Source of the DNA: Alphaproteobacteria bacterium
GTDB taxonomy: Bacteria > Pseudomonadota > Alphaproteobacteria > Rhodobacterales > Rhodobacteraceae
NCBI GenBank assembly: GCA_030426685.1
Contig: JAUHYC010000039.1
Location: forward strand, 1 to 34,572
Length of the DNA stretch: 34,572 bases
Direction: 5' to 3'
Both the position numbers and the translations under genes were made by a program. The notes under the pieces are model-generated. The model was not told where the DNA came from and did not search any database. It saw nothing but the letters and a program-made list of their open reading frames with translations. Below are positions 15,919 through 24,229 of this stretch, piece after piece. Position 1 is the first letter of the stretch. Each line of letters opens with the position of its first letter.

Positions 15919-16823
15919 TGAGTGTGAAGATCGGCATATCCCTGATTGCCTGGCAGAACGACGATCTGCCGGACCTGACAAAAGACTACACCACCGAAGG
16001 TGCGATGGAGGATGCCGCGAAGATCGGATACTCTGGCGTCGAACGCGGTCGCCGAATGCCTGCGGACACCGAGGGCTTGCGCGCCTATCTTGACCGGTAT
16101 GGCGTGGCGCTGTGCGGCGGCTGGTGCTCGGGCAATTTGATGGTCAACGATCTGGAAACCGAGAAGGCCGCGATCCGCGAACAGGTCGACCAATTCGCCG
16201 CCCTCAACGCGCCCTGCATCGTCTATGCCGAGTGTTCGAACACGATCCAGGGGAACATCGACCAACCTGTGAGCCAGCGCCCGAAGCTGACCCGCGACGA
16301 GGTCATGGCCTATGGTGCAAAGCTTTCCGAACTTGCCAAATGGACACGAGACCAGGGCACGGTCCTCAGCTACCACCACCACATGGGCGCGATGGTGCAG
16401 GATGCCGAAGACATCGACTGGTTGATGGAAGGCTCCACCGAGGACCTGACGCTGCTCTATGACACGGGCCATCTGCAATTTGCGGGGGCTGATCCTGTCG
16501 CCGTCCTCGACAAGTGGGGCCACCGCGTGCACCACGTCCATTTCAAGGACGTGCGCCAGCCCGTGCTCGATTGGGTGCGCACGGAAGATAAAAGCTTTCT
16601 CGATGGGGTGTCCGCTGGCGTCTACTCCGTGCCGGGCGACCCTGAAGGGTGCATCGACTTTCAGGCGATCACGGACAAACTCAAGGCGATGGACTATAGC
16701 GGCTGGATTGTCGTCGAAGCCGAACAGGACCCGGCAAAAGCGCCGCCCTATGATTATTCCAAACTGGGCTTTGATCATATCACCGACATCTGCGGACGGT
16801 CGGGCATCGCGATCATTGGATAG
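15918..16823 (+). CDS. iolE: Inosose dehydratase
   Basis: A 301-residue TIM-barrel metalloenzyme that dehydrates 2-keto-myo-inositol to the cyclic dione used by IolD. Recognisable metal and active-site blocks are YAECSN, SYHHHMG, YDTGHLQFAG, VHFKDVR and VVEAEQDP, all characteristic of IolE. The start shares one base with the iolD stop (TGATG), which gives tight coupling. The length is normal for the family. A diverged second IolE-like gene is at 28760. Confidence 0.93.
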   Translation: MSVKIGISLIAWQNDDLPDLTKDYTTEGAMEDAAKIGYSGVERGRRMPADTEGLRAYLDRYGVALCGGWCSGNLMVNDLETEKAAIREQVDQFAALNAPCIVYAECSNTIQGNIDQPVSQRPKLTRDEVMAYGAKLSELAKWTRDQGTVLSYHHHMGAMVQDAEDIDWLMEGSTEDLTLLYDTGHLQFAGADPVAVLDKWGHRVHHVHFKDVRQPVLDWVRTEDKSFLDGVSAGVYSVPGDPEGCIDFQAITDKLKAMDYSGWIVVEAEQDPAKAPPYDYSKLGFDHITDICGRSGIAIIG

Positions 16824-16834
16824 CGGTTCGGCGT

Positions 16835-17962
16835 ATGGAGAACGGATACTACCTCATCGACAGTGGAGACATCGAAACGCTTGAGGCATTGATCCTTCAG
16901 CGTCTCGCACCCGCAGATGTGCCCTTTGCCTGCGGGGTCGACAAGAATGTACCGATGTACGATGTGCCCGCGCTCAATCTCTCCAACCCTGACCTTCTCG
17001 CCGAATGGGCGCGTGTGCTGCGCAGCGGGGCGGGCGTGATCTGCCTGAAACGCGCCTATACGGACACCGGCCCGATTGATCGCGCGACAGAAGTGTTTTG
17101 CCAGATCATTGAGGAAGAGCGCGCCAGGGGCACAGGCAAGGGAGACCATTTCGCGGCCTCCGGCGCCAATGACCGTATCTGGAACGCGCTGCAAAAACAC
17201 TGCCTGCGCGACCCGGCAGGGTATGCCGCCTATTTTGCCAATGCCGCCATCGCAGCGGCGTCGGCCGCGTGGCTCGGGCCGCATTACCAGATGACCGCGC
17301 AGGTCAATCAGGTGCGCCCCGGCGGCAAGGCGCAGCGCGCCCATCGCGACTACCATCTTGGATTTCAGACGGCTGAGACCGCCGCCAGCTATCCCGTCCA
17401 TGTCCATGATCTAACCGCAGCGCTCACCCTTCAGGGTGCCATCGCTCATTGCGACATGCCGGTGGACAGCGGCCCGACGAAGCTTTTGCCGTTTTCGCAA
17501 CGCTATGCTCCGGGCTATATCGCCTTCCATCAGACGGGCCACAGCGCCTTTTTCGAAGAGCATTACATCCAGCTGCCCCTCGAAAAGGGCGACGCGGTCT
17601 TTTTCAACCCCGCGCTGTTTCATGCGGCAGGTGAGAACCGCAGCCGCGACATAGACCGCATGGCGAACCTGTTGCAGATCTCTTCGCCTTTTGGCCGCGC
17701 GATGGAGGCGATTGATCGCGACACGATGTGCCGCACCCTATATCCCGAACTCAAAGGCCTGAGCGAGGCTGAGGCCCATGCCGTGATTGCCGCAACCGCC
17801 GAAGGCTACGCCTTTCCGACGAACCTCGATACCGACCCGCCGATCGATGGCAATGCGCCAGACACCCAAGCCGACATCCTGCGCCGTGCCTATGCAGAGG
17901 GTTGGGACAAGGCCGCGCTGCACAGCGCCCTTGATGCGCTGTCCGCCCGGCGCACAGCATAA
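16835..17962 (+). CDS. Phytanoyl-CoA dioxygenase (PhyH) family protein
   Basis: A 375-residue protein of the non-haem Fe(II)/2-oxoglutarate oxygenase superfamily. The HxD iron motif appears as AHRDYHLGF (His about residue 170), and a distal histidine is in LFHAAGENRSRD (about 264), followed by an arginine suited to bind 2-oxoglutarate. It starts 11 bases after iolE and ends 11 bases before iolB, clearly within the operon. Enzymes of this type hydroxylate or oxidatively demethylate small molecules. Here the substrate could be a methylated or otherwise modified inositol, with formaldehyde as the by-product. The ribosome-binding site is weak (GCGG). The assignment to PhyH is firm, but the substrate is inference. 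Confidence 0.8.
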   Translation: MENGYYLIDSGDIETLEALILQRLAPADVPFACGVDKNVPMYDVPALNLSNPDLLAEWARVLRSGAGVICLKRAYTDTGPIDRATEVFCQIIEEERARGTGKGDHFAASGANDRIWNALQKHCLRDPAGYAAYFANAAIAAASAAWLGPHYQMTAQVNQVRPGGKAQRAHRDYHLGFQTAETAASYPVHVHDLTAALTLQGAIAHCDMPVDSGPTKLLPFSQRYAPGYIAFHQTGHSAFFEEHYIQLPLEKGDAVFFNPALFHAAGENRSRDIDRMANLLQISSPFGRAMEAIDRDTMCRTLYPELKGLSEAEAHAVIAATAEGYAFPTNLDTDPPIDGNAPDTQADILRRAYAEGWDKAALHSALDALSARRTA

Positions 17963-17973
17963 AGGAGTTACCT

Positions 17974-18780
17974 ATGCCCGATCTTCTTCGCAAACCCTTT
18001 GGAACTCGGGGCGAGGTGCACCGCATCACCCCGGAAAGCGCGGGCTGGCGCTACGTAGGCTTTTCCTTACATCATCTAAAGGCGGGGGATACTGCAGCGG
18101 AGGCAACAGGCCATCGCGAGGTCATCCTTGTCATTGTGGAAGGCAAGGCCGCGATTACTGGGGCCGGGAAGAACTGGGGGGTTCTTGGCGAGCGGATGAA
18201 TGTGTTTGAAAAAACACCGCCCCATTGCCTTTACCTACCGAACGGCACTGAATGGGAGGCCACGGCTGAAACCGATTGCATTATCGCTGTTTGTTCAGCC
18301 CCGGGGCAGGGCGGTCACGAAGCTCGGCGGATCGGGCCTGATGGCATCACATTGACTGAGCGTGGTAAGGGCACAAACACCCGCCACATCAACAACATCG
18401 CGATGGAGAACGAGGACTACGCCGACAGCCTGTTGGTGACCGAGGTCTTCACACCTGCGGGCCACTGGTCCAGTTACCCAAGCCATCGACACGACGAAGA
18501 TGACTTTCCGCGTATCACCTACCTGGAAGAGACTTACTACCACCGGCTGAACCCAGCCTCTGGATTTGGCATTCAGCGGGTTTACACAGACGATGGACTG
18601 CTCGATGAAACGATGGCTGTCTCCGACGGAGACGTCGTTTTGGTGCCGCGCGGCCACCACCCCTGTGGTGCGCCATACGGGTTCGAGATGTACTACCTCA
18701 ACGTAATGGCTGGCCCCTTGCGCAAGTGGCGCTTCGTTCCTGCACCTGAGGTCGAGTGGATCATGGAGCGGGACGCCTGA
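17974..18780 (+). CDS. iolB: 5-deoxy-glucuronate isomerase
   Basis: A 268-residue bicupin enzyme that converts 5-deoxyglucuronate to 5-dehydro-2-deoxygluconate. Typical blocks are PSHRHDEDDFPR (metal-binding histidines, about residue 170), EETYYHR and VPRGHHPCGAPYGFEMYYLN. The ATG at 17974 has AAAGGAG upstream. It is the last gene of the long operon and stops 4 bases before the end of the convergent LacI gene. A second, diverged copy is at 25739. Confidence 0.93.
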   Translation: MPDLLRKPFGTRGEVHRITPESAGWRYVGFSLHHLKAGDTAAEATGHREVILVIVEGKAAITGAGKNWGVLGERMNVFEKTPPHCLYLPNGTEWEATAETDCIIAVCSAPGQGGHEARRIGPDGITLTERGKGTNTRHINNIAMENEDYADSLLVTEVFTPAGHWSSYPSHRHDEDDFPRITYLEETYYHRLNPASGFGIQRVYTDDGLLDETMAVSDGDVVLVPRGHHPCGAPYGFEMYYLNVMAGPLRKWRFVPAPEVEWIMERDA

Positions 18781-18783
18781 TCC

Positions 18784-19818
18784 TTAAAGCGATTCCGGTA
18801 CGAAGAGCTGCGGGAGCAGGTAGTGCTGACCTGAGTTTTCAGACATGCCGCCTTGCGCCGCTTTGATCATCAAATCGACGAGCTCGCGACAGAGCTGATC
18901 GAGCGGTGTAGCGATCACCAAGCTTACGTAGCGTTTGGACAAGGCGTCTCGGCTCTCATTTGTCAGCTCATTCACAATCAACGCGACCTTTCCGGCTGGT
19001 CTGGATTCTCTGAGGGCCTCGATCGCACCTTCCATCCCGCCGCCAGCCACGTATATGCCTCGGAGATCGGAATGCCGATCGAGAAGATCAAGCGTTGCCT
19101 CATAAGTGACCTGCCGCGTCTCTAGGTTTACGATGGCATCCAGAAGTTCGAGCTGCGACGCATGGTCCCTGAGGTAACTCCTAAGACCCGTCTCGCGCAG
19201 GATATGCCCATGCCAACGGTTCCCGCCAATAAAGACGGCCACCTTGCCAGATTCACGGATCTGTGTGGCAATCATCCACCCTGCGATCCTTCCAACCTTG
19301 ACGTTGTCGAGGCCGATATAGCTTTGCTGGACGCCTGATGCGGCATCATTGAGAAGCGAAAACACCGGTTTGGCATGATCCTGCAGAGTGCGGATTGTGT
19401 CAGTCAAAGTCGGATGATTAATGGCTGAGGTTGCGAGAACGTCTGATGTCTTTGCAATCTTCGTAAGTTCGGACGCAAAGTCAGACGGGGCCTGAGACGC
19501 CGCGAAACGCACATCGCAACGTCCACGGATGTCTGCGCGCTCTTCTACGGCAGCTTCAAGGGCTCGCGCGAAATTTCGATAAAACTCCTGGCTCGGCTTA
19601 TGGAGAACAAAGCCAAATCGGATGATCGGTCGCGTGGCGTCCAGTCTGATGGCTTCCAGTTTTCCAGTCGGATAGCCGATGCGTTCGGCGGCGCCGAGCA
19701 CGCGCTCAATCGCGGCTTCGCTTACATTGGGGCGCTCATTCAGGACCCGGTCCACCGTGGCGACGCCGACGCCCGCGGCCTCGGCCAAGTCTTTCAAAGT
19801 GGGACGTCGAGACTTCAT
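18784..19818 (-). CDS. LacI-family cyclitol-responsive regulator (copy 2)
   Basis: A 344-residue regulator. The N-terminal LacI helix-turn-helix (TLKDLAEAAGVGVATVDRVLNE, residues 6-27) differs clearly from copy 1. The ligand domain shares long blocks with the regulator at 4099-5130: QEFYRNFA, KPVFSLLND, GGNRWHGH, TYEATLDLLDRH and YVAGGGMEGAI. It is convergent with iolB and divergent from the mocD-like gene, with 128 bases between the two starts, so it probably controls the mocDEF set. I see no clean copy of the ATGACG operator in that gap, consistent with a different DNA-binding specificity. The ligand is presumably a related cyclitol. Confidence 0.88.
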   Translation of the reverse strand: MKSRRPTLKDLAEAAGVGVATVDRVLNERPNVSEAAIERVLGAAERIGYPTGKLEAIRLDATRPIIRFGFVLHKPSQEFYRNFARALEAAVEERADIRGRCDVRFAASQAPSDFASELTKIAKTSDVLATSAINHPTLTDTIRTLQDHAKPVFSLLNDAASGVQQSYIGLDNVKVGRIAGWMIATQIRESGKVAVFIGGNRWHGHILRETGLRSYLRDHASQLELLDAIVNLETRQVTYEATLDLLDRHSDLRGIYVAGGGMEGAIEALRESRPAGKVALIVNELTNESRDALSKRYVSLVIATPLDQLCRELVDLMIKAAQGGMSENSGQHYLLPQLFVPESL

Positions 19819-19946
19819 GGCTACTGAGGTAATTGCATCAATACGGAGATCATCCTGATGTCATTTGGTGTGATTTACAAGCCCGGGTATGGCAGGAATC
19901 AGATGGTCAAGTGTATCTACTGGCGAAGCTGTCTCGGGAGGAAATC

Positions 19947-21026
19947 ATGACGAAGCGCGACTATTCCCTGCTTGGCCCGGATGCCGAGCGTGCCGTCGAA
20001 ACGGGCCTGGCCACTGCGGAGTGGTATCATACGGACATCCCCCGCAAGGAGATGAAGGCGTTGATGCAGCGTTCCGATAAGCCCGCGATCCGCGATGCAA
20101 TAATCCTTTTCGGGTCGATGATCGTCCTCGCGGGCATCGGAATCGCGCTCTGGCCCTCTTGGTGGTCAGCGCCGTTCTGGCTGGCCTATGGCGTGCTCTA
20201 CGGCTCGGCAATGGACAGCCGCTGGCACGAATGTGGCCACGGGACCGCGTTCAAGACGCCTTGGATGAACAACGTCGTCTACCAGATTGCGTCGTTCTGC
20301 ATGGTCCGGAATCCCGTCACATGGCGTTGGAGCCATGCCCGGCACCATACCGACACGATCATCGTCGGCCGCGATCCCGAGATTGTGGCGATGCGACCAC
20401 CCGCGCTTTTCCGTATCTTTCTGAACTTCTTCGGGATCATTGATGCTCTGACCGGCTGGAAGAGGATGTTACTGAATGCTGCTGGGCGCCTCGACACCGA
20501 AGAGGTGACGTATATCCCCGAACAGGAGCAGCACAAAGTCGTTTCAGTCGCGCGGATTTGGGTTCTGATCTACATGGCGACCATCGTGGTTGCAGTCGCC
20601 ATGCAGTCGATCCTGCCTTTGATGGTGATCGGACTTCCGCGGCTCTACGGCGCGTGGCACCACGTGATGACAGGCATCATGCAGCACGCGGGCTTGGCCG
20701 AGAATGTTCTGGATCACCGCTTGAACAGCCGGACAGTCTATATGAACCCCATCAGCCGCTTCATCTATTGGAACATGAACTATCACGTCGAACATCACAT
20801 GTTCCCGATGGTGCCATATCATCGGCTTCCGGAGCTGCACGAGAAGATCAAGCATGACCTTCCTGCGCCGAACGCATCGATCCTCGACGCATATAAGGAA
20901 ATCTGGCCCGCTCTGAAGCGGCAGCTCCGCTACGAAGATTTCTTCATTAAGCGCGAACTGCCCGGATCGGCTCAACCTTACCGGGAAGATCTGCACGAGC
21001 AGGCGCTGAGCGTCCCGGCAGAATAA
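19947..21026 (+). CDS. mocD: MocD-like membrane di-iron oxygenase
   Basis: A 359-residue membrane protein of the fatty acid desaturase/alkane hydroxylase superfamily. The histidine boxes that hold the di-iron centre are HECGH (94-98), HARHH (130-134) and HVEHH (280-284). Hydrophobic pairs lie at about 50-90 and 210-230. The C-terminal blocks WHHVMTGIMQHAGL and NMNYHVEHHMFPM are those of MocD, which together with MocE and MocF demethylates the rhizopine 3-O-methyl-scyllo-inosamine in Sinorhizobium meliloti. The ATG at 19947 follows GGGAGGA; an open frame back to 19833 lacks such a signal. The ferredoxin and reductase genes follow directly. A lipid desaturase role is unlikely in this context. 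Confidence 0.82.
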   Translation: MTKRDYSLLGPDAERAVETGLATAEWYHTDIPRKEMKALMQRSDKPAIRDAIILFGSMIVLAGIGIALWPSWWSAPFWLAYGVLYGSAMDSRWHECGHGTAFKTPWMNNVVYQIASFCMVRNPVTWRWSHARHHTDTIIVGRDPEIVAMRPPALFRIFLNFFGIIDALTGWKRMLLNAAGRLDTEEVTYIPEQEQHKVVSVARIWVLIYMATIVVAVAMQSILPLMVIGLPRLYGAWHHVMTGIMQHAGLAENVLDHRLNSRTVYMNPISRFIYWNMNYHVEHHMFPMVPYHRLPELHEKIKHDLPAPNASILDAYKEIWPALKRQLRYEDFFIKRELPGSAQPYREDLHEQALSVPAE

Positions 21027-21051
21027 CGAAAAACAAACCAGGGAGACTGAC

Positions 21052-21363
21052 ATGGCTGAGTGGATTGACGCCTGCGCAACTGATGACATCGACGAAGAGG
21101 ATCTGATCCGCTTTGACCACGGTGACCGCACATTTGCGATCTATCGCAGCCCGAACGATGAATATTTCTGTACGGACGGGCTTTGCACGCACGAACAGGT
21201 GCATCTAGAGGACGGGTTGGTGATGGACTACGTTATCGAGTGCCCGAAGCATAACGGGCAGTTCGATTATCGCACCGGCGAGGCGAAACGTGCACCGGTT
21301 TGCGTCAATCTGGGCACGTATCCGGTCAAGGTCGAGGGCGACCGCGTCTTCGTCGAGATCTGA
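21052..21363 (+). CDS. mocE: MocE-like Rieske [2Fe-2S] ferredoxin
   Basis: A 103-residue soluble Rieske ferredoxin. The cluster ligands are C45-T-H47 and C64-P-K-H67, with normal spacing for the family. No membrane anchor is present. A good GGGAG ribosome-binding site sits before the ATG. Its job is to pass electrons from the reductase at 21365 to the di-iron oxygenase at 19947. The stop codon is one base away from the GTG start of the reductase gene. Confidence 0.9.
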   Translation: MAEWIDACATDDIDEEDLIRFDHGDRTFAIYRSPNDEYFCTDGLCTHEQVHLEDGLVMDYVIECPKHNGQFDYRTGEAKRAPVCVNLGTYPVKVEGDRVFVEI

Positions 21364-21364
21364 C

Positions 21365-22558
21365 GTGTCCGGCATCGTCATTATCGGCGCCGGTGAGTGC
21401 GGGATCAGAGCCGCGGTCACCGCACGCGATACCGGGTATCAGGGCCCAATCACCGTCATCGGCGAGGAAACGGCGCTGCCCTATGAGCGACCGCCATTGT
21501 CCAAACCCGATGACTCAGGTGCGGTCGAAAAACCGATCACAACACTCGAGGCATTGTCGGAAAAGGCAATAGTGCTCAAATGTGGCGTCTCGGCTATCGC
21601 CATCAAACGGGATGCGCAGGAAGTTGTACTGTCGGAAGGCGGATCGCTCCCGTACGAGAAACTTCTTCTCGCAACCGGTTCGCGGCCGCGCCCGCTGAAT
21701 TGCATCGGAGGAGATCGGGCGCTCGTGCTGCGTACGATTGAGGACGCGAACGCGATCTATGCCGCTGCCCGGACCGCAAAGCACGTCGTTATCGTCGGGG
21801 CAGGGCTGATTGGGCTGGAACTAGCCGCAGAGCTCAGGACACGTAATCTTAACGTCACAATTCTCGAGGCTGGACCGCGACCTCTGGGACGCAATGTACC
21901 CGAGCAGTTCGCGACCAAAATGGCGTTACGTCATCAGGGCGCGGGTGTCGGAATTGTCTGCAACGCCCAAATCGCCTCATGCACCGACAGCGGCGTCGTT
22001 CTGAACGATGGGCGTATTTTCGAAGCCGACTTGATCATTGCTGCGATTGGAGTTGTGCCGAATACCGAACTTGCCGCATCGGCCGGCCTGACGACCGAAA
22101 ACGGTATCAGGGTCGACAGTCGGCTGATGACAGATGATCCGAACATATTCGCGGCGGGCGACTGCGCGGCAGTCAAGACTGCAGAAGGCACTTATCGGCG
22201 ATATGAGACCTGGCAGAACGCGCAGGCACAGGGCGAGGTGGCTGGTCGCAATCTTGCGGGTGGCAACGCACTCTTCGACATACCGGTCTGGTTCTGGTCG
22301 GATCAATACGACCTGGGCCTTCAGGGCGTCGGCGATACCTCCGGATCACCGGCTGCGATCCGGGATCTGGGGAAAGATGCAGAAATGCTATTCTTCTTTG
22401 ACGACGACGGTGCGCTTGTCGGGGCTGCGGGCCTCGGTCGGGGTAATGCGGTCGCAAAGGACATCAAGATTGCGCAGAGGTTGATCGGTGTCCGGTTGGA
22501 TGCCGCCGCGTTGTCGGACCCAGGGCATAATCTGAAGAAACTGCTCAGGGCCGCCTGA
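21365..22558 (+). CDS. mocF: MocF-like NAD(P)H:ferredoxin reductase
   Basis: A 397-residue FAD-dependent reductase of the BphA4/rubredoxin-reductase type. The FAD-binding motif IVIIGAGECG lies at residues 4-13, with the ERPPLSK block following. The NAD-binding motif VVIVGAGLIGLELA is at about 141-154, and the second FAD motif IFAAGDCA at about 261. The C-terminal domain contains the DLGLQGVG segment usual for the family. The start is GTG at 21365, one base after the ferredoxin stop; an upstream ATG at 21290 would give an N-terminal extension inside the ferredoxin gene and is rejected. It completes a three-component oxygenase with the two preceding genes. Confidence 0.88.
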   Translation: MSGIVIIGAGECGIRAAVTARDTGYQGPITVIGEETALPYERPPLSKPDDSGAVEKPITTLEALSEKAIVLKCGVSAIAIKRDAQEVVLSEGGSLPYEKLLLATGSRPRPLNCIGGDRALVLRTIEDANAIYAAARTAKHVVIVGAGLIGLELAAELRTRNLNVTILEAGPRPLGRNVPEQFATKMALRHQGAGVGIVCNAQIASCTDSGVVLNDGRIFEADLIIAAIGVVPNTELAASAGLTTENGIRVDSRLMTDDPNIFAAGDCAAVKTAEGTYRRYETWQNAQAQGEVAGRNLAGGNALFDIPVWFWSDQYDLGLQGVGDTSGSPAAIRDLGKDAEMLFFFDDDGALVGAAGLGRGNAVAKDIKIAQRLIGVRLDAAALSDPGHNLKKLLRAA

Positions 22559-22573
22559 GCGAAGGGAGGAAAA

Positions 22574-23386
22574 ATGGGACTTTATCATAAGCGGCCCACG
22601 GTCGCCGACATCCGCGCGCTGAAGGGTAAGCGGACGCTTTCTATGCTCTACGTCGATACCCCCGACGAGGCTGCCGCTGCTGCGGAAGCCGGGATCGACA
22701 TGCTTTCGATCATCGATCCGGTCTGGACACCCGAGATGCGAGAGGCGGCGGGGAACTGTTTCGTCCAGGTCGGTTTGCTCTACGGCGAACTCGTGACGCT
22801 GGAGGATTACCAGCGCGCCGCGCACCGCGCGATGCGGGTGGGCGGCGATTGCGTTTACTGCGCGTCTTCGCTTGGGACGATAAAGGCCCTGGCGGATGAT
22901 GGTATTCCGGTCGTGAGCCATATTGGGTTGATCCCGTCGAAGGCGACATGGACGGGTGGCTTCAAGGCAGTAGGAAAGACCGCCGACAGCGCAATTGACG
23001 TCTTCAGACACGCGAAAGCACTCGAGGACGTCGGATGCTTTGGGGTGGAGCTAGAGGTCGTTCCCGACAGGATCGCCGCCGAGATCGCCAAGCGAACGAA
23101 CCTCGTTCTTCTTGGCATGGGCGCTGGACCGCATGCCGATGCACAGTATCTGTTCGCTGAGGATGTTCTGGGCTACACACGCGGTCACAAGCCGCGCCAT
23201 GCCAAGACCTATCGGGATTTTCGCGCGGAATTGGACCGCTTGCAGGAGGAACGCATCAATGCGTTCAAAGAGTTCGGTGCTGATGTTGCCAACGGCGCTT
23301 ACCCAGCATCGGAACATTCCGTCGCAATCTCGGATGCGGAACTTGAAAAATTCACCGCGCGACTGGCTGCTGACTACGACACCTGA
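22574..23386 (+). CDS. PanB-like protein with missing metal ligands
   Basis: A 270-residue protein with the fold and many sequence blocks of ketopantoate hydroxymethyltransferase (PanB): KRPTVADIRALKGK at the start, VVSHIGLIPS (about 113-122), GGFKAVGKT, ELEVVPDRIA and GMGAGPHADAQ. Aligned by eye to E. coli PanB, the first metal ligand (D45) is kept as D48 and the general base E181 as the Glu of LEVVP. However, D84 falls on a Gly (about 67), K112 on Tyr95 and E114 on Ala97. The region between D48 and residue 63 is about 20 residues shorter. It is therefore unlikely to be a normal PanB. It is the last gene of the mocDEF-like operon, 15 bases after the reductase, with a strong AGGGAGGA site. 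A folate-C1 or aldol-type role is possible. Confidence 0.75.
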   Translation: MGLYHKRPTVADIRALKGKRTLSMLYVDTPDEAAAAAEAGIDMLSIIDPVWTPEMREAAGNCFVQVGLLYGELVTLEDYQRAAHRAMRVGGDCVYCASSLGTIKALADDGIPVVSHIGLIPSKATWTGGFKAVGKTADSAIDVFRHAKALEDVGCFGVELEVVPDRIAAEIAKRTNLVLLGMGAGPHADAQYLFAEDVLGYTRGHKPRHAKTYRDFRAELDRLQEERINAFKEFGADVANGAYPASEHSVAISDAELEKFTARLAADYDT

Positions 23387-23435
23387 TTTGACGGGGCTGA
23401 TGACCACAAAACTCGTAAAGGCAAGGTGAATATCT

Positions 23436-23454
23436 GCCACAGCGCAATTGTGGC
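23436..23454 (+). terminator. Weak hairpin after the mocDEF-like operon
   Basis: GCCACA/TGTGGC forms a 6-bp stem with a 7-base loop, 50 bases after the PanB-like stop codon. No T-run follows, so termination is uncertain. The rest of 23387-23602 holds nothing else that I can identify. Confidence 0.3.
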
Positions 23455-23602
23455 GCCCCGGACAGGTGGTACGGTCGCAGGTTCGGAAGACCCTTGGCGA
23501 AGGTTTGCTTGATCAGAGCGCATTGAACGCCGATGGAACCCAAGACAGTGGGTTACGGGACCCCTTCGTCCTCAGGCAAGCGGACCCAACCAGGAGATAG
23601 GA

Positions 23603-24229
23603 ATGCCCGAATTCGATGTTTTAGTTGTTTTTTTCGCTGCTTCGGTTGCACTCGGGCTCGCACCCGGACCGGACAACATTTTTGTTATTACTCAATCCGC
23701 ACTTTACGGGCGACTTGCGGGACTGGTTGTGACCTTGGGTTTGTGTACCGGATTGCTTGTTCACACCACTGCAGTCGCGTTCGGCATAGCCGCCGTTTTT
23801 GCAGCGTCATCGATGGCCTTCAACGCAGTGAAGTTTCTGGGGGCCGCCTACCTTATGTATCTCGCATGGCAAGCGTTCAGAGCGGGCACAACGAGCCTTT
23901 CGGTGAAGCAATCGAACAACCCGAGTCTGGCGCAACTTTATTTTCGCGGGATCGTGATGAATGTCACAAATCCGAAGGTCGTCATTTTCTTTCTCGCCTT
24001 CCTACCGCAATTTGCAGACCCGTCCGTGGGCCCCTTGGCGCCGCAATTGTTAATCTTTGGTTGCGTTTTCATATGTGCGACGGTCCTCATTTTCGGCTCC
24101 GTGGCATGGGGATCGGGCTTCTTGGGCAAGTGGCTGAGGGCTTCGCCGGCCATTCAAATGGGCCTGAATCGCGTCGCAGCTGTGGTTTTTGTTGGCTTGG
24201 CCGTCAGGCTGGTCACGGCTGAACGCTGA
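23603..24229 (+). CDS. LysE/RhtB-family exporter
   Basis: A 208-residue inner-membrane protein with about six hydrophobic segments. The family signatures are APGPDNIFV near residue 21 and VTNPKV near 125. LysE/RhtB proteins export amino acids or related small molecules; the substrate is not predictable here. The ATG follows CAGGAGATAGGA. It directly abuts the AlaE-like gene, so the two form an exporter pair. The stretch is visibly richer in A and T than the inositol operons on either side, which may point to a separate origin. Confidence 0.88.
   Translation: MPEFDVLVVFFAASVALGLAPGPDNIFVITQSALYGRLAGLVVTLGLCTGLLVHTTAVAFGIAAVFAASSMAFNAVKFLGAAYLMYLAWQAFRAGTTSLSVKQSNNPSLAQLYFRGIVMNVTNPKVVIFFLAFLPQFADPSVGPLAPQLLIFGCVFICATVLIFGSVAWGSGFLGKWLRASPAIQMGLNRVAAVVFVGLAVRLVTAER

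Noticed and set aside
19819..19946. Operator for the second LacI regulator in the divergent gap
   Set aside because: Only 4-5 base arms (CATC-CT-GATG) were found, which is no better than chance.
19947..21026. Fatty acid desaturase acting on membrane lipids
   Set aside because: The histidine boxes alone would allow it, but the linked Rieske ferredoxin, BphA4-type reductase and inositol context, plus the MocD-like C-terminal blocks, favour a MocD-type role.
22574..23386. Housekeeping panB for pantothenate synthesis
   Set aside because: The metal ligands and active-site Lys appear to be lost, panC is not adjacent, and the gene is the tail of an oxygenase operon.
23533..24222. 229-residue frame overlapping the LysE-family gene on the same strand
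   Set aside because: The other frame encodes a clear LysE protein with APGPDN and TNPKV motifs and its own ribosome-binding site.
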